Shown here piece after piece: positions 16,818 to 24,928 of a stretch of DNA of 35,812 nt. The notes under the pieces were generated by a model. It was not told the DNA's origin, did no database searches, and saw only the letters and a list, made by a program, of their open reading frames with translations. A program made the translations under genes and the position numbers. The first letter of the stretch is position 1, and every line of letters starts with the position of its first letter. Origin of the DNA: Bacillota bacterium (lineage in GTDB: Bacteria > Bacteroidota > Bacteroidia > Bacteroidales > Bacteroidaceae); the NCBI GenBank assembly GCA_023664625.1, contig JAMPFD010000020.1, positions 1 through 35,812 of the forward strand, given 5' to 3'.

Positions 16818-18188
16818 TCAGATACCAGTATAGTTCGAAGGAGTTATGGCCATCAGTTCCGCCTTCACATCGTCACTGACATCAAGAGTCTTGATAAACT
16901 CATGGATCGCCTCCTCTGTCATCTTTGTATTTGTACGCGTAAGAGCCTTAAGGGCCTCATAAGGATGCGGATAGGCCTCACGGCGGAGGATTGTCTGTAT
17001 AGCCTCGGCAACGACAGCCCAAGTATTGTCCAGGTCATTCTTCAAAGCCTCTTCATTAAGGATAAGCTTACGCAATCCTTTCAGCGTACTCTGTATGGCA
17101 ATAACTCCATGACCGAGCGGAGTGCCGATATTACGCAGCACCGTAGAGTCCGTCAGGTCACGCTGCAGACGGCTGACAGGAAGTTTGGCCGCGAGGAACT
17201 GTAGTATGGCGTTAGCGATACCGAGGTTGCCTTCGGAATTTTCAAAATCAATCGGGTTCACCTTGTGCGGCATTGCCGACGAACCCACTTCGCCCGCCTT
17301 TATCTTCTGCTTAAAATATTCCATTGATATATACATCCAGAAGTCACGGTCAAGGTCAATGATGATTGTATTTATGCGCCTCAAAGCGTCAAATACGGAA
17401 CCGAGGTGGTCATAATTGGAAATCTGCGTCGTATACTGTTCACGCTCAAGCCCGAGTTTCTCTGCCACGAATTTATTTCCGAACTCCCTCCAATCGTATT
17501 CAGGATAGGCAACATTATGAGCATTGTAATTACCTGTGGCACCGCCAAACTTCGCCGTAAACTTACATTGACGGAGGAGAGCCATCTGCTCTTCAAGACG
17601 GTATACGAACACCATAACCTCCTTGCCGAGACGTGTTGGAGAAGCAGGCTGTCCATGAGTCTTGGCAAGCATGGACACGTCATCCCATTCCTCCGCATAG
17701 TCACGCAGCTGCCGCACGAGTTCCTCCAGCTGCGGATAATAGACATTCTCCAAAGCCTCCTTTACAGAGAGAGGTACAGAGGTATTGTTTATATCCTGTG
17801 ACGTCAAACCGAAATGTATAAATTCCTTGAACGGTTCAAAATACCCCTCGCCGACGAGGCCGTCAGCAGACATGGCATCAAGTTTTTCCTTGATGAAATA
17901 CTCCACCGCCTTTACATCATGATTAGTGACTTTCTCTATATCCTTCACACGCTGTGCATCAGTCACGGAGAAGTTTCCATAAACATTGCGCAGTGCCGGG
18001 AACAGGCCCTTGTCAAAGCCCTCCAGTTGCGGAAGAGGCAGTTCGCAAAGAGATATGAAATACTCAATTTCCACTCTCACGCGGTAGCGTATGAGTGCAT
18101 ATTCTGAGAAATAATCAGCGAGGCAGTCCGTCTTGCCACGATAGCGGCCATCAATAGGAGAGATGGCTGTAAGTAGTTCGAGATTCAT
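16818..18188 (-). CDS. purB: Adenylosuccinate lyase
   Basis: PurB acts twice in purine synthesis, cleaving SAICAR and adenylosuccinate with release of fumarate. At 456 residues, the length and order of family blocks are normal: SPIDGRYRGKT at the N-terminus, TSQDINNTS (129-137), the catalytic His178 in KTHGQPASPT, and the fumarase/lyase signature GSSAMPHKVNPIDFEN (302-317) with the mobile catalytic serine. The gene carries its own promoter (box at 18271-18278). Downstream in the same direction are the pseudouridine synthase and asnS genes, separated by the MITE-like repeat. Confidence 0.97.
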   Translation of the reverse strand: MNLELLTAISPIDGRYRGKTDCLADYFSEYALIRYRVRVEIEYFISLCELPLPQLEGFDKGLFPALRNVYGNFSVTDAQRVKDIEKVTNHDVKAVEYFIKEKLDAMSADGLVGEGYFEPFKEFIHFGLTSQDINNTSVPLSVKEALENVYYPQLEELVRQLRDYAEEWDDVSMLAKTHGQPASPTRLGKEVMVFVYRLEEQMALLRQCKFTAKFGGATGNYNAHNVAYPEYDWREFGNKFVAEKLGLEREQYTTQISNYDHLGSVFDALRRINTIIIDLDRDFWMYISMEYFKQKIKAGEVGSSAMPHKVNPIDFENSEGNLGIANAILQFLAAKLPVSRLQRDLTDSTVLRNIGTPLGHGVIAIQSTLKGLRKLILNEEALKNDLDNTWAVVAEAIQTILRREAYPHPYEALKALTRTNTKMTEEAIHEFIKTLDVSDDVKAELMAITPSNYTGI

Positions 18189-18250
18189 TATACCAAGTAG
18201 AGAATACGTGTTTTCTTATGTCCGGCAGCTTATTACCCAACGGTTACCGC

Positions 18251-18298
18251 CACCATATATAAATATGGTGCAAATATAGTTATTTTTTCACAAACAAA
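18251..18298 (-). promoter_or_regulatory. purB promoter with start-site hairpin
   Basis: TATATTTG (18278-18271 on the minus strand) fits TAnnTTTG, with TTTG copies at 18298-18295 and 18294-18291 upstream, a little closer than usual. A perfect 8-bp hairpin CACCATAT-ATAA-ATATGGTG (18251-18270) would lie at or just after the transcription start. Confidence 0.45.
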
Positions 18299-18449
18299 AG
18301 AATTTCGGCAACAACTTTTACCCCCATCCGCACAATACTTAACAATAATCAATCACCATACTCCTCCACCTTGCATACAGAACATAAAAAAATCCCATAA
18401 TTCTCAAACTCAAAAAAGTTTCCGAGAATTACAGGAACATCTGTTATTG

Positions 18450-18524
18450 TGGGCGCTGAGGGATTCGAACCCCCGACCCTCTGCTTGTAAGGCAGACGCT
18501 CTGAACCAACTGAGCTAAGCGCCC
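18450..18524 (-). tRNA. tRNA-Val, anticodon TAC
   Basis: A full cloverleaf is readable on the minus strand: acceptor GGGCGCT/AGCGCCC, D-arm GCTCAGTTGGTTCAGAGC, anticodon stem-loop TCTGC-CTTACAA-GCAGA with anticodon TAC, and T-arm with GGTTCGAATCC. The discriminator base is A. The 3' CCA is not encoded and must be added after transcription. It reads GTA valine codons and, with modification, others of the box. Confidence 0.97.
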
Positions 18525-18571
18525 GTCGCCTCTGTGACGGTATCAAGCAAATCATTTCCGAATTGCGGGTG

Positions 18572-18603
18572 CAAAGGTACAAACTTTTTCCGAACTGTGC
18601 AAG
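18572..18603 (-). promoter_or_regulatory. tRNA-Val promoter
   Basis: TACCTTTG (18579-18572) is an exact -7 box, with CTTG (18603-18600) 20 bp upstream as a near match to TTTG. It is 47 bp ahead of the tRNA. Confidence 0.55.
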
Positions 18604-18980
18604 TTTTTATTCAAATATTAACAATATTTTTTACATACAATTAATATAAAGAAGGTCTTCCAGATAGTAGGTAAACATAAACAATCTACTCATTTTTAAC
18701 AATTTATACCAGCCAAAGGCATCATTTTGTACGATATGCTAACATATGTGCTTTATGTTCACATAGCAGATAGCCTATCCGTTCATTTCCACAACAAATC
18801 TTAAAAGCACCTAATGATAGAAGCTGTTACAACGTCCTCATTTTACAGTATTCTTTTCAAAAATCAATATTAGTCCAAATAAAATAATTTTACCGACCAG
18901 TAACCGTCAGCATTCACAGACATCGAAGTCACCTCAGCACAATCATCAAGCAGTGAGGAAACTTTACCGGCCAGCGTCCT
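18604..18980. other. AT-rich noncoding stretch
   Basis: About 375 bp between the tRNA promoter and the broken zinc-ribbon gene. I see no gene, strong hairpin or repeat. Short open readings lack starts and family features. Confidence 0.5.
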
Positions 18981-19252
18981 TTAAGCCCTTATTTTCCTGC
19001 GTTTCTGTTGCGGGAAAAACTGTCTCATCTGTTCCCGAGCCTGTTCCTGCGTCAGATTCCTGTCTGTTCATTCATCCGGTCAAGGAACTGCAGGCAGGAC
19101 TCTACCATCTGATTCCTCGTAAAATCATTCGTAAACGTTTCATCCTTAATAGCAGTGCATGCAATATTCCTCATTATGAGAGCCATCGGCATTAGTGCCA
19201 AGATTGTCATCGGCAAGCGGCATTCCGCAACTCCGACAAAATTTTGTTCCAT
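18981..19252 (-). pseudogene. Zinc-ribbon protein (PF12674-like), three frameshifts
   Basis: Read across frames, the minus strand gives a recognisable small zinc-ribbon protein. ATG at 19252 opens MEQNF; after loss of one T in the TTTT run comes CRSCGMPLADDNLGTNADG, then NEEYCMHCY. An extra T after CY shifts the frame to KDETFTNDFTRNQMVESC and CLQFLDRMNEQTG. A missing A in GGAATCTG then shifts again to NLTQEQAREQMRQFFPQ, ending at TAA (18983-18981). The two CxxC pairs (CRSC, CMHC) and the FFPQ tail are those of the family, which is usually about 85-95 residues long in one frame. Three separate indels argue for a decayed gene, unless the assembly is poor here. Confidence 0.8.
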
Positions 19253-19449
19253 GATTTTCTCATTTCAGTTCAGCACCGATACATAATGCTTTTGCCATAT
19301 TTCACAATTAGAGAAACAGAAATCATGAATATCAGCCATCTCGTCTGCAAAGACAGCAAAAACATTCAGTCCTGCAAAATTATCATCCGACATCTTCAAC
19401 AATGCAAGAAATCCTTCACAGCATTCTTCCGTGTTTCATTTTTTATTAT

Positions 19450-19509
19450 TAACTTTGCAGACGAAACAAAATCTTTATAAATTAACATCCCATGCGGAGC
19501 AGTTCCGCA
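19450..19509 (+). promoter_or_regulatory. ispE promoter and leader hairpin
   Basis: TAACTTTG (19450-19457) matches the -7 box; the -33 element is weak. The short leader contains TGCGGA-GCAGT-TCCGCA (19493-19509), a perfect 6-bp hairpin ending 10 nt before the ATG at 19520, close enough to influence ribosome access. Confidence 0.45.
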
Positions 19510-19519
19510 CGAAGTAAGT

Positions 19520-20392
19520 ATGATTACATTTCCCTGCTGCAAGATAAACCTTGGTCTCAATGTCGTTGCGAGGCGTGCCGACGGATACCACGACCTTGAG
19601 ACTGTGTTCTACCCCATTCCCCTCCATGACGCACTGGAGATCACACTGATGGACGACAGATTCCCCTCTGATGTCCCGTGCGATCTGCTTACAAAGATGA
19701 GACGGGATAATATCTCTGGCCAAAGTAAGAATCCGGCATCATTATGTCCTGAGCAAGAAAATCTCGTAGTAAAGGCATACAACATCATTGCCCGCGACAG
19801 GGAGCTGCCACGCATACATGCCCATTTGTACAAGAGCATCCCGTCGCAAGCCGGCCTCGGAGGCGGCTCAAGCGATGCAGCTTCAATGATTACGCTTCTC
19901 AATGATCAGTTCTGTCTCGGACTAAGCACCGGCGAGATGGAGAGCTACGCATCGGAACTTGGAGCCGACTGTGCATTCTTCATCACTTCCCGACCGGCAT
20001 ACGCCACAGGCATCGGCGACCGTCTGTTCCCCATTGACACTACAGAAGACATCCTCAGCGGATACCATCTCGTCTTGGTCAAGCCGGACATCGCCGTCTC
20101 CACAGGCAAAGCCTATGGCATGATTATCCCACGATGTCCTGAGATATGCTGCAAGGACATCATCAAATTGCCGATCAGTGAATGGCGCGGGCTGTTGACA
20201 AACGATTTTGAAGAGCCGGTGTTCTGCATGCATCCTGAGCTTGGAGACATAAAACGGAGCCTCTATGACCTCGGTGCGGAATTTGCACTCATGTCCGGCA
20301 GCGGTTCAACCCTCTTCGGACTTTTCAAGGACAAACCGGAAGCCGTCAAGGAAACATTCGCAGACTGTTTCACAGCCCAAATCAAGCTATAG
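19520..20392 (+). CDS. ispE: 4-diphosphocytidyl-2-C-methyl-D-erythritol kinase
   Basis: IspE phosphorylates CDP-methylerythritol in the non-mevalonate isoprenoid pathway. This GHMP kinase has 290 residues, a normal length. The substrate-binding KINLGL lies at 8-13, followed by RADGYHDLETVF; the ATP-binding glycine loop is PSQAGLGGGSSDAA (108-121). The catalytic Asp150 is in ELGADCAFF, and the C-terminal GHMP motif SGSGSTLFGLF is present. It is the only plus-strand housekeeping gene in this half of the window and stands alone, facing the DUF3737 gene across a bidirectional terminator. Confidence 0.96.
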   Translation: MITFPCCKINLGLNVVARRADGYHDLETVFYPIPLHDALEITLMDDRFPSDVPCDLLTKMRRDNISGQSKNPASLCPEQENLVVKAYNIIARDRELPRIHAHLYKSIPSQAGLGGGSSDAASMITLLNDQFCLGLSTGEMESYASELGADCAFFITSRPAYATGIGDRLFPIDTTEDILSGYHLVLVKPDIAVSTGKAYGMIIPRCPEICCKDIIKLPISEWRGLLTNDFEEPVFCMHPELGDIKRSLYDLGAEFALMSGSGSTLFGLFKDKPEAVKETFADCFTAQIKL

Positions 20393-20410
20393 CACCTCTG
20401 AGCTTCAGCA

Positions 20411-20480
20411 GGTTTACGAAAGGTAACCTTTCACCATGTAAAGTGTTACCTTTTACAATGCGAAAGGTAACACTTTGCAG
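20411..20480. repeat. GGTAAC-core palindromic repeat, copy 1
   Basis: AAAGTGTTACCTTT (20440-20453) and AAAGGTAACACTTT (20463-20476) form a perfect 14-bp stem around TACAATGCG. Just upstream, GAAAGGTAACCTTTC (about 20419-20433) is itself a palindrome. The layout, the GGTAAC core and the loop pattern TACAnnnCG recur at 31551-31644. It starts about 20 bp after the ispE stop. Confidence 0.6.
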
Positions 20481-20549
20481 ATCGATGTTCAAAAGAGCCT
20501 TCTGCCGACCGTGACAGACAGGTGTTTTGCAATGCATAATCCACAGCCG

Positions 20550-20597
20550 AAAATAAAAGCAGGGATGACATCCACATGCCATCCCTGCTTTTATTTT
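20550..20597. terminator. Bidirectional terminator between ispE and the DUF3737 gene
   Basis: A perfect 18-bp stem (20550-20567 with 20580-20597, GC core GCAGGGATG) has A-rich and T-rich flanks, giving T-tracts on both strands. It serves the convergent pair. Confidence 0.85.
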
Positions 20598-20677
20598 TCC
20601 CGAATCATCAAATAAGAATAACCGACTGACACCTGTGCCCTTGCCGTCAGTTCCGCGGCCCCGTTTTCAGGACAACA

Positions 20678-21532
20678 TTACAAGGACTGCCCCTCCGTGA
20701 CAACAGCATCAGCAGGCTGTTTCCGGTTGTCATCGAAGATAAGTTCACCAATCTTTCCCTCAACGGAGAGCCTTCCGCTTGTAGGATTCTTTATGGAGAC
20801 GACATCTCCCTTTATGGTCCCATTCACAACGGAGTACTCAAAAAGGAGGTTGGCATCACTGCCGAATGTGCAGTCCTCGAGAATCAGTCCGTCGACATAG
20901 CACAGGAGCTGCTCACCGGTAAGATGACAGCGCACGAGACGTATGTTCTTGCCATACCATGCAAGATACTCACCGTTCAGCTCACTGTCGTATATCGTAA
21001 CGTTCTCCGCCTCCCAGAAAGCGTCCTTTGAATTGATTACGGCATTATGTATCTCCACGTCCTTGGCATACTGAAATCCGTAATTGCCGTCCTGGCGATA
21101 GTTCTCAAGACGTATTTTTTCAGTATGCATGAAGACGTAGTCACAATTCTTTATGGATACATTGTGCATCTCCACATCCTTACAGTCCCACAGGAACTGC
21201 TCACCGTTCGGGAAGTCAGTGTTTTCCACATATATTCCCTCCATACGGCGGAATAGTTTCGGAGCATCAACCTTACAGTTTGTCATGCGGCAGTCACGCG
21301 AATACCACAGGCTGGAGCGTGCACTTTCGGCAAAATAGCAGTTATTTACACGGAATCTGTCCGTTTCCCAAAACACATATTTTCCTTCAAAGGTACAGTT
21401 CTCCGCCTCAATGTTTCCGGTCTCCTTTATGCTTGACTCTCCGACATGGATTGTAACATTTTCAAGTCTCACATCATGGACAGCGTACAAAGGGCGTTCA
21501 CCGCCATATTCTTTATTCTGGATTATCGTCAT
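20678..21532 (-). CDS. DUF3737 family protein, right-handed beta-helix
   Basis: The 284 residues consist almost entirely of repeated strands of about 20 residues, such as VRLENVTIHVGES, IEAENCTFEGKYVFWET, FRVNNCYFAES and VEMHNVSIKNCDYVFMHTE, the pattern of a right-handed parallel beta-helix. The opening MTIIQNKEYGGERPLYAVHD (first 20 residues) and aromatic-rich turns (FWET, LWYS, LWDC) are typical of DUF3737 proteins, found widely in gut Bacteroidetes and Firmicutes. There is no signal peptide, so it is cytoplasmic. Its biochemical role is unknown. It lies 93 bp downstream of the MATE gene and may share its transcript. Confidence 0.85.
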   Translation of the reverse strand: MTIIQNKEYGGERPLYAVHDVRLENVTIHVGESSIKETGNIEAENCTFEGKYVFWETDRFRVNNCYFAESARSSLWYSRDCRMTNCKVDAPKLFRRMEGIYVENTDFPNGEQFLWDCKDVEMHNVSIKNCDYVFMHTEKIRLENYRQDGNYGFQYAKDVEIHNAVINSKDAFWEAENVTIYDSELNGEYLAWYGKNIRLVRCHLTGEQLLCYVDGLILEDCTFGSDANLLFEYSVVNGTIKGDVVSIKNPTSGRLSVEGKIGELIFDDNRKQPADAVVTEGQSL

Positions 21533-21625
21533 TATTCGTCTGTTTTTTTACAGTTTAATTGGTCAACAATATTTACAGGGTAACACTTTCCGAGTCTTTC
21601 CCTGTGCAATTCTTCATGCCGTTTG

Positions 21626-23047
21626 TCAAGCCTGACGGCAGTTTTCTCTTATTTTCAGCCTGAACCTGAGCCTCAGCAGGAATGCGATGCCACGGAATGT
21701 CAGCTCCACAGCCATGGCTATCCACACTCCGTGGAGTCCCATTGACGGTGCGAGGGCGAGGGCAAGGGTAAGGCGTACACCCCAAATACTGACAAGATTG
21801 AGGACACTCGACCCCATTGTCCTTCCCGCACCGACAAAAACGCTGTAAGCTACAATGGCGGCGGCAAATCCCGGTTCTGCCCATGCCTCTATCCTGAGAA
21901 CATCCGTTCCAAGTCGTATGACGTCAGCGTCAGAGGTCACTATGCTCATCATCTCAGGTGCAAACACCCACATTACGACACCCATGACAGCCATTATAGC
22001 CATGCCGAGCAGCACTGATATCCAGGCGAAGCTACGCATCAGTTCCTGCCGCCTTGCACCCATGCTCTGCCCTACAAGCGTCGTGGCAGCCTCGGCGACA
22101 CCGTAGCCCGGCATGTAGCAGAGGCTCTCCACATTGACTCCAAAGGTGTTGGCGGCTATTGCCACACTGCCCATTGGCGCTATGATGCCCGAGATTGCCA
22201 CCTGTGCTCCTGACATTACGCCCCGCTCCAGACTTATCGGAGTTCCAATCTTCATCACATTTGACAGTGTGTCCCAATGCGGCCTGAACTTCTGTACGGC
22301 ATCAAGCGAGAAGCGCAGGTTCCTGTCTCTGGCAACAAGGCAGTACATCATCAGCGACATTGTGACAAGATATGAGAGCAACGTGCCCACTGCCGCGCCT
22401 AGCACCCCCATGCCGAACACAAAGATGAAAAGATAATTGAACAGGACGTCAAGCACGCACATAAGAACTCCGAGCATGCTCGGAGTCTTCACATTGCCGC
22501 TGCAGCGCAGGCTTCCTGCCGCAAGATTGTTCATCATGAGCAGCGGCATTGCCAGCACCACTACGGAGAAGTACAGCGAGGCGTTGCCGCGTATCGCCTC
22601 CGCCGCCCCGAGCCATACGGGAAGACAGGGAGCGATGACGAGACCTATAAGCGTCATGACGCAGCTGAACACCAGTCCGCACGAGATACCTTGCTTCACA
22701 ATGCTCCTCGCACGCTTGGCATCGTTGGCTCCAATCCTGTGTGCCACCTGAACATAGAATCCCGTGGCAAGTCCCGATGTCACTCCGCCGAAGAGCCATA
22801 TAGTAGTCGACATAAGGCCGACAGCCGCCGCCTCATGAGTTCCCAGATGCCCGAGCATTGAGGCATCGATAACCTGCATGACGACCGAGGACAGCTGGGC
22901 TATCATTGCCGGCAGGCTGAGCATGGCGACAAGCATGAGTTTCTGCCGGAACGTCATAGTCTGCGTGCTGTCACGCACCATTTCAAGCAGACGGTCCTTT
23001 GTCATGCCGGCTGACCCGACACTGTTATTCCGTTTTAGGATACTCAC
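21626..23047 (-). CDS. MATE family multidrug/sodium antiporter
   Basis: The 473 residues contain about 12 hydrophobic helices in two related halves. N-terminal family features are LSLPAMIAQLSSVVMQVIDASMLGHLG and VGLMSTTIWLFGGVTSGLATGF (in pieces), and the second half has LVGQSMGARRQELMRSFAW. MATE proteins export cationic drugs or metabolites in exchange for Na+ or H+. The first ATG (23047) overlaps the luxS stop by 23 nt; a second Met at 23005 (MTKDRLLEM) would leave a 19-nt gap, and I cannot choose with certainty. Either way it is closely coupled to luxS. The substrate is unknown. Confidence 0.9.
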   Translation of the reverse strand: MSILKRNNSVGSAGMTKDRLLEMVRDSTQTMTFRQKLMLVAMLSLPAMIAQLSSVVMQVIDASMLGHLGTHEAAAVGLMSTTIWLFGGVTSGLATGFYVQVAHRIGANDAKRARSIVKQGISCGLVFSCVMTLIGLVIAPCLPVWLGAAEAIRGNASLYFSVVVLAMPLLMMNNLAAGSLRCSGNVKTPSMLGVLMCVLDVLFNYLFIFVFGMGVLGAAVGTLLSYLVTMSLMMYCLVARDRNLRFSLDAVQKFRPHWDTLSNVMKIGTPISLERGVMSGAQVAISGIIAPMGSVAIAANTFGVNVESLCYMPGYGVAEAATTLVGQSMGARRQELMRSFAWISVLLGMAIMAVMGVVMWVFAPEMMSIVTSDADVIRLGTDVLRIEAWAEPGFAAAIVAYSVFVGAGRTMGSSVLNLVSIWGVRLTLALALAPSMGLHGVWIAMAVELTFRGIAFLLRLRFRLKIRENCRQA

Positions 23048-23501
23048 AGCGGAAAGCGTTTGTAAGGCGGGCTATATATCGGCGTGACTCCCACTTTGCC
23101 ATAGGCAGGTCGTGAAGGAGACAGTTGCCGCAAGTCGCAGGCGTCGTCCCCGGCACCTCCCCCTCAAAGTCCACGACATACAGGAAAGCCCTGAGCATAA
23201 GCTGCCGCACCTCCTCACAGGAGTGGCTGCCTTTCATTATAAGATAGTTGCCTGTCTGGCAGCCCATGGGTCCCCAATAGATTATCCTGTCCTTCCATTC
23301 CTCATCGTTACGGAGAAAGGTTGCGACAAGATGTTCCATTGTATGTATTGCTCCCTGCGCCATGGCGGGTTCATGGTTAGGCGCAGTCATGCGGATGTCA
23401 TAGGTCGTCACTGTCTCTCCTCCCACCTCGTCCTGACGGGAGACATAGATTCCCGGCTGCAGATTTGTATGGTCTACTGCAAAGCTTGGTATGAGTTTCA
23501 T
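23025..23501 (-). CDS. luxS: S-ribosylhomocysteine lyase
   Basis: LuxS splits S-ribosylhomocysteine into homocysteine and DPD, the precursor of autoinducer-2, as part of the activated methyl cycle. I start it at MKLIPSFAVDHTNLQPG, which gives 158 residues, the family length; the frame is open 16 codons upstream but that part (TINININKDKD) is not LuxS-like. Metal ligands are H53 and H57 in HTMEHL and C124 in ATCGNC; E56 and C81 (GCQTGNY) are the catalytic pair. DLPMAKWES is also diagnostic. It is the first gene of a transcript with the MATE transporter, driven by a clear promoter and preceded by a hairpin in the leader. Confidence 0.97.
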   Translation of the reverse strand: MKLIPSFAVDHTNLQPGIYVSRQDEVGGETVTTYDIRMTAPNHEPAMAQGAIHTMEHLVATFLRNDEEWKDRIIYWGPMGCQTGNYLIMKGSHSCEEVRQLMLRAFLYVVDFEGEVPGTTPATCGNCLLHDLPMAKWESRRYIARLTNAFRCEYPKTE

Positions 23502-23552
23502 GTCTTTATCTTTGTTTATGTTAATATTAATTGTGCACCCTGCTGTCATCCA

Positions 23553-23581
23553 CAGCCGGGGAAATCATTTATTCCCGGCTG
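23553..23581 (-). promoter_or_regulatory. Hairpin in the luxS 5' leader
   Basis: CAGCCGGGGAA (23553-23563) pairs with TTCCCGGCTG (23572-23581) with one bulged G; the loop is 8 nt. It lies between the promoter (about 23612) and the luxS start (23501), about 50 nt ahead of the ATG. It may be regulatory or stabilise the leader; its structure does not match a SAM/SAH riboswitch that I know. Confidence 0.45.
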
Positions 23582-23611
23582 CAACGTGACAGAATGAACC
23601 TTATCGGGGTG

Positions 23612-23643
23612 CAAAATTACTAAAAATATCCCATACAGGCAAA
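23612..23643 (-). promoter_or_regulatory. luxS promoter
   Basis: On the minus strand TTTG (23643-23640), a 20-bp spacer, then TAATTTTG (23619-23612): both elements and the spacing match the Bacteroidetes consensus. It gives a leader of about 105 nt. Confidence 0.75.
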
Positions 23644-23818
23644 TATGCGGAGGAAAGTCATGTTGAGAAAGGATTGCCGGCTGTTCCATGTCCTGCCGTC
23701 ACTGAGGCCTCACGAATCATTGCTGAATGGCAGGGCAAACTGTGATGTAGGTTACAGGAAAGCTGTAACATATATCAGAGAAAGCTATGATAAAACCGTG
23801 TACATGAATGCCAAAGCG

Positions 23819-24898
23819 TTATTCCGGGAGAAGGCTGTACACCTCATCCGCAACAGGTTCAAGCCATTCGTTAGGCTCAGAGCCGGGCTTGGAGTTCTCT
23901 ACAGCCACATGAGTGGCAATATGCTGGAACCAGGAATCCTTGGCAGCGCCGTGCCAGTGTTTCACTCCTTCAGGAATGTCAATGATGTCGCCGGCCTTCA
24001 GCGGTATGGGCTCCTTGCCCCACTCCTGATACCAGCCCTTGCCGGAGACGCAGATGAGCACCTGCCGCGCACCGTGGTGTATATGCCAGTTGTTACGGCA
24101 TCCGGGCTCAAAAGTGACATTGTTGCAAGGAAGTACCGTCTTTTCTCCTTCCTGAAGGTTCTTAGGAGGGAGCGGGGCGAGATGGCTGTCACCGATAAAG
24201 AACTGTGCATAATTCACGTTGGGCTCTCCCTTCGGCCAGTCGCCGGCACAGGCTTCTGCCGCCGCGTCATACCGTGAGAGACCGTTTTCGCTGAGGAACC
24301 TGCACAGTTCGTCAACCTGTTCCTGCGTGTTTCCCATATTTACGGCACCGCGTTTGTGTGCCTCAAACTGCGGAGCGACACCCTTCAGAGCGGACAGGGC
24401 TGCAACGGTGACAATCTCACGGTCGGCTTTTGACAGCTGGTCGCCGGCAAAGATGTCGCCGAAAAGATGGGCTTTAAGATAATAGTCGTCCTGCGGGCAG
24501 AAATCATAGTTGAACGGTCTGCCGGACACCTGTGTCTGCACCTCCGCTCCAAGGCGCAGGGCAGCCTTTGCATCGTCCCACACCTCAGGGCGTGTCCATG
24601 GCGTGCCCTCCTTCCACTCGGGCTTTCTATCCTCAAGAACCTTTGCCAGGGCACCGAGAGCATTGAGGGAGCGCGGGAAGCCTGTATAGGCATAGAGTTG
24701 CGAGAAAGCCTCTTTTATTTCGTTGACGGTAACACCTCCGTCAAGAGCCTTGCGTATGGCCGGTTCAAGACGGTTGATATCGCCCTGCGCTTCAAGGCTT
24801 GCGAGGGTGGCGAGATGGAGCTGACGCTCTGACAGTGTTTCTGCTTGTATGGTTGACATGGTTAATATCAGTAATAATGTTGTGATTATAATCTTCAT
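23819..24898 (-). CDS. Exported carboxymuconolactone decarboxylase-like / cupin fusion
   Basis: The 359 residues start with a signal peptide (MKIIITTLLLILTMSTIQAE). Two CMD-type helical modules follow, about 25-90 (EIKEAFSQLYAYTGFPRSLNAL in pieces) and 140-205 (ADREIVTVAALSALKGVAPQFEAH in pieces). From about 255 to 330 lies a cupin with metal-type residues H272, H274, H275 (NNWHIHHGARQVLI) and H314/H316 (GVKHWHGA). The second CMD module lacks the CxxC of AhpD-like peroxidases, so a thiol peroxidase role is unlikely. CMD-cupin fusions are common in gut Bacteroidetes, with unproven substrates. It is the last gene of a five-gene cassette, 30 nt after the DUF362 gene. Confidence 0.88.
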   Translation of the reverse strand: MKIIITTLLLILTMSTIQAETLSERQLHLATLASLEAQGDINRLEPAIRKALDGGVTVNEIKEAFSQLYAYTGFPRSLNALGALAKVLEDRKPEWKEGTPWTRPEVWDDAKAALRLGAEVQTQVSGRPFNYDFCPQDDYYLKAHLFGDIFAGDQLSKADREIVTVAALSALKGVAPQFEAHKRGAVNMGNTQEQVDELCRFLSENGLSRYDAAAEACAGDWPKGEPNVNYAQFFIGDSHLAPLPPKNLQEGEKTVLPCNNVTFEPGCRNNWHIHHGARQVLICVSGKGWYQEWGKEPIPLKAGDIIDIPEGVKHWHGAAKDSWFQHIATHVAVENSKPGSEPNEWLEPVADEVYSLLPE

Positions 24899-24928
24899 AT
24901 ACTATCTCTTTTCAAAGTGGCGACAAGC

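Noticed and set aside
23553..23581. SAM or SAH riboswitch ahead of luxS
   Set aside because: Only one simple hairpin is visible; the conserved cores and pseudoknot of known SAM/SAH classes are not seen.
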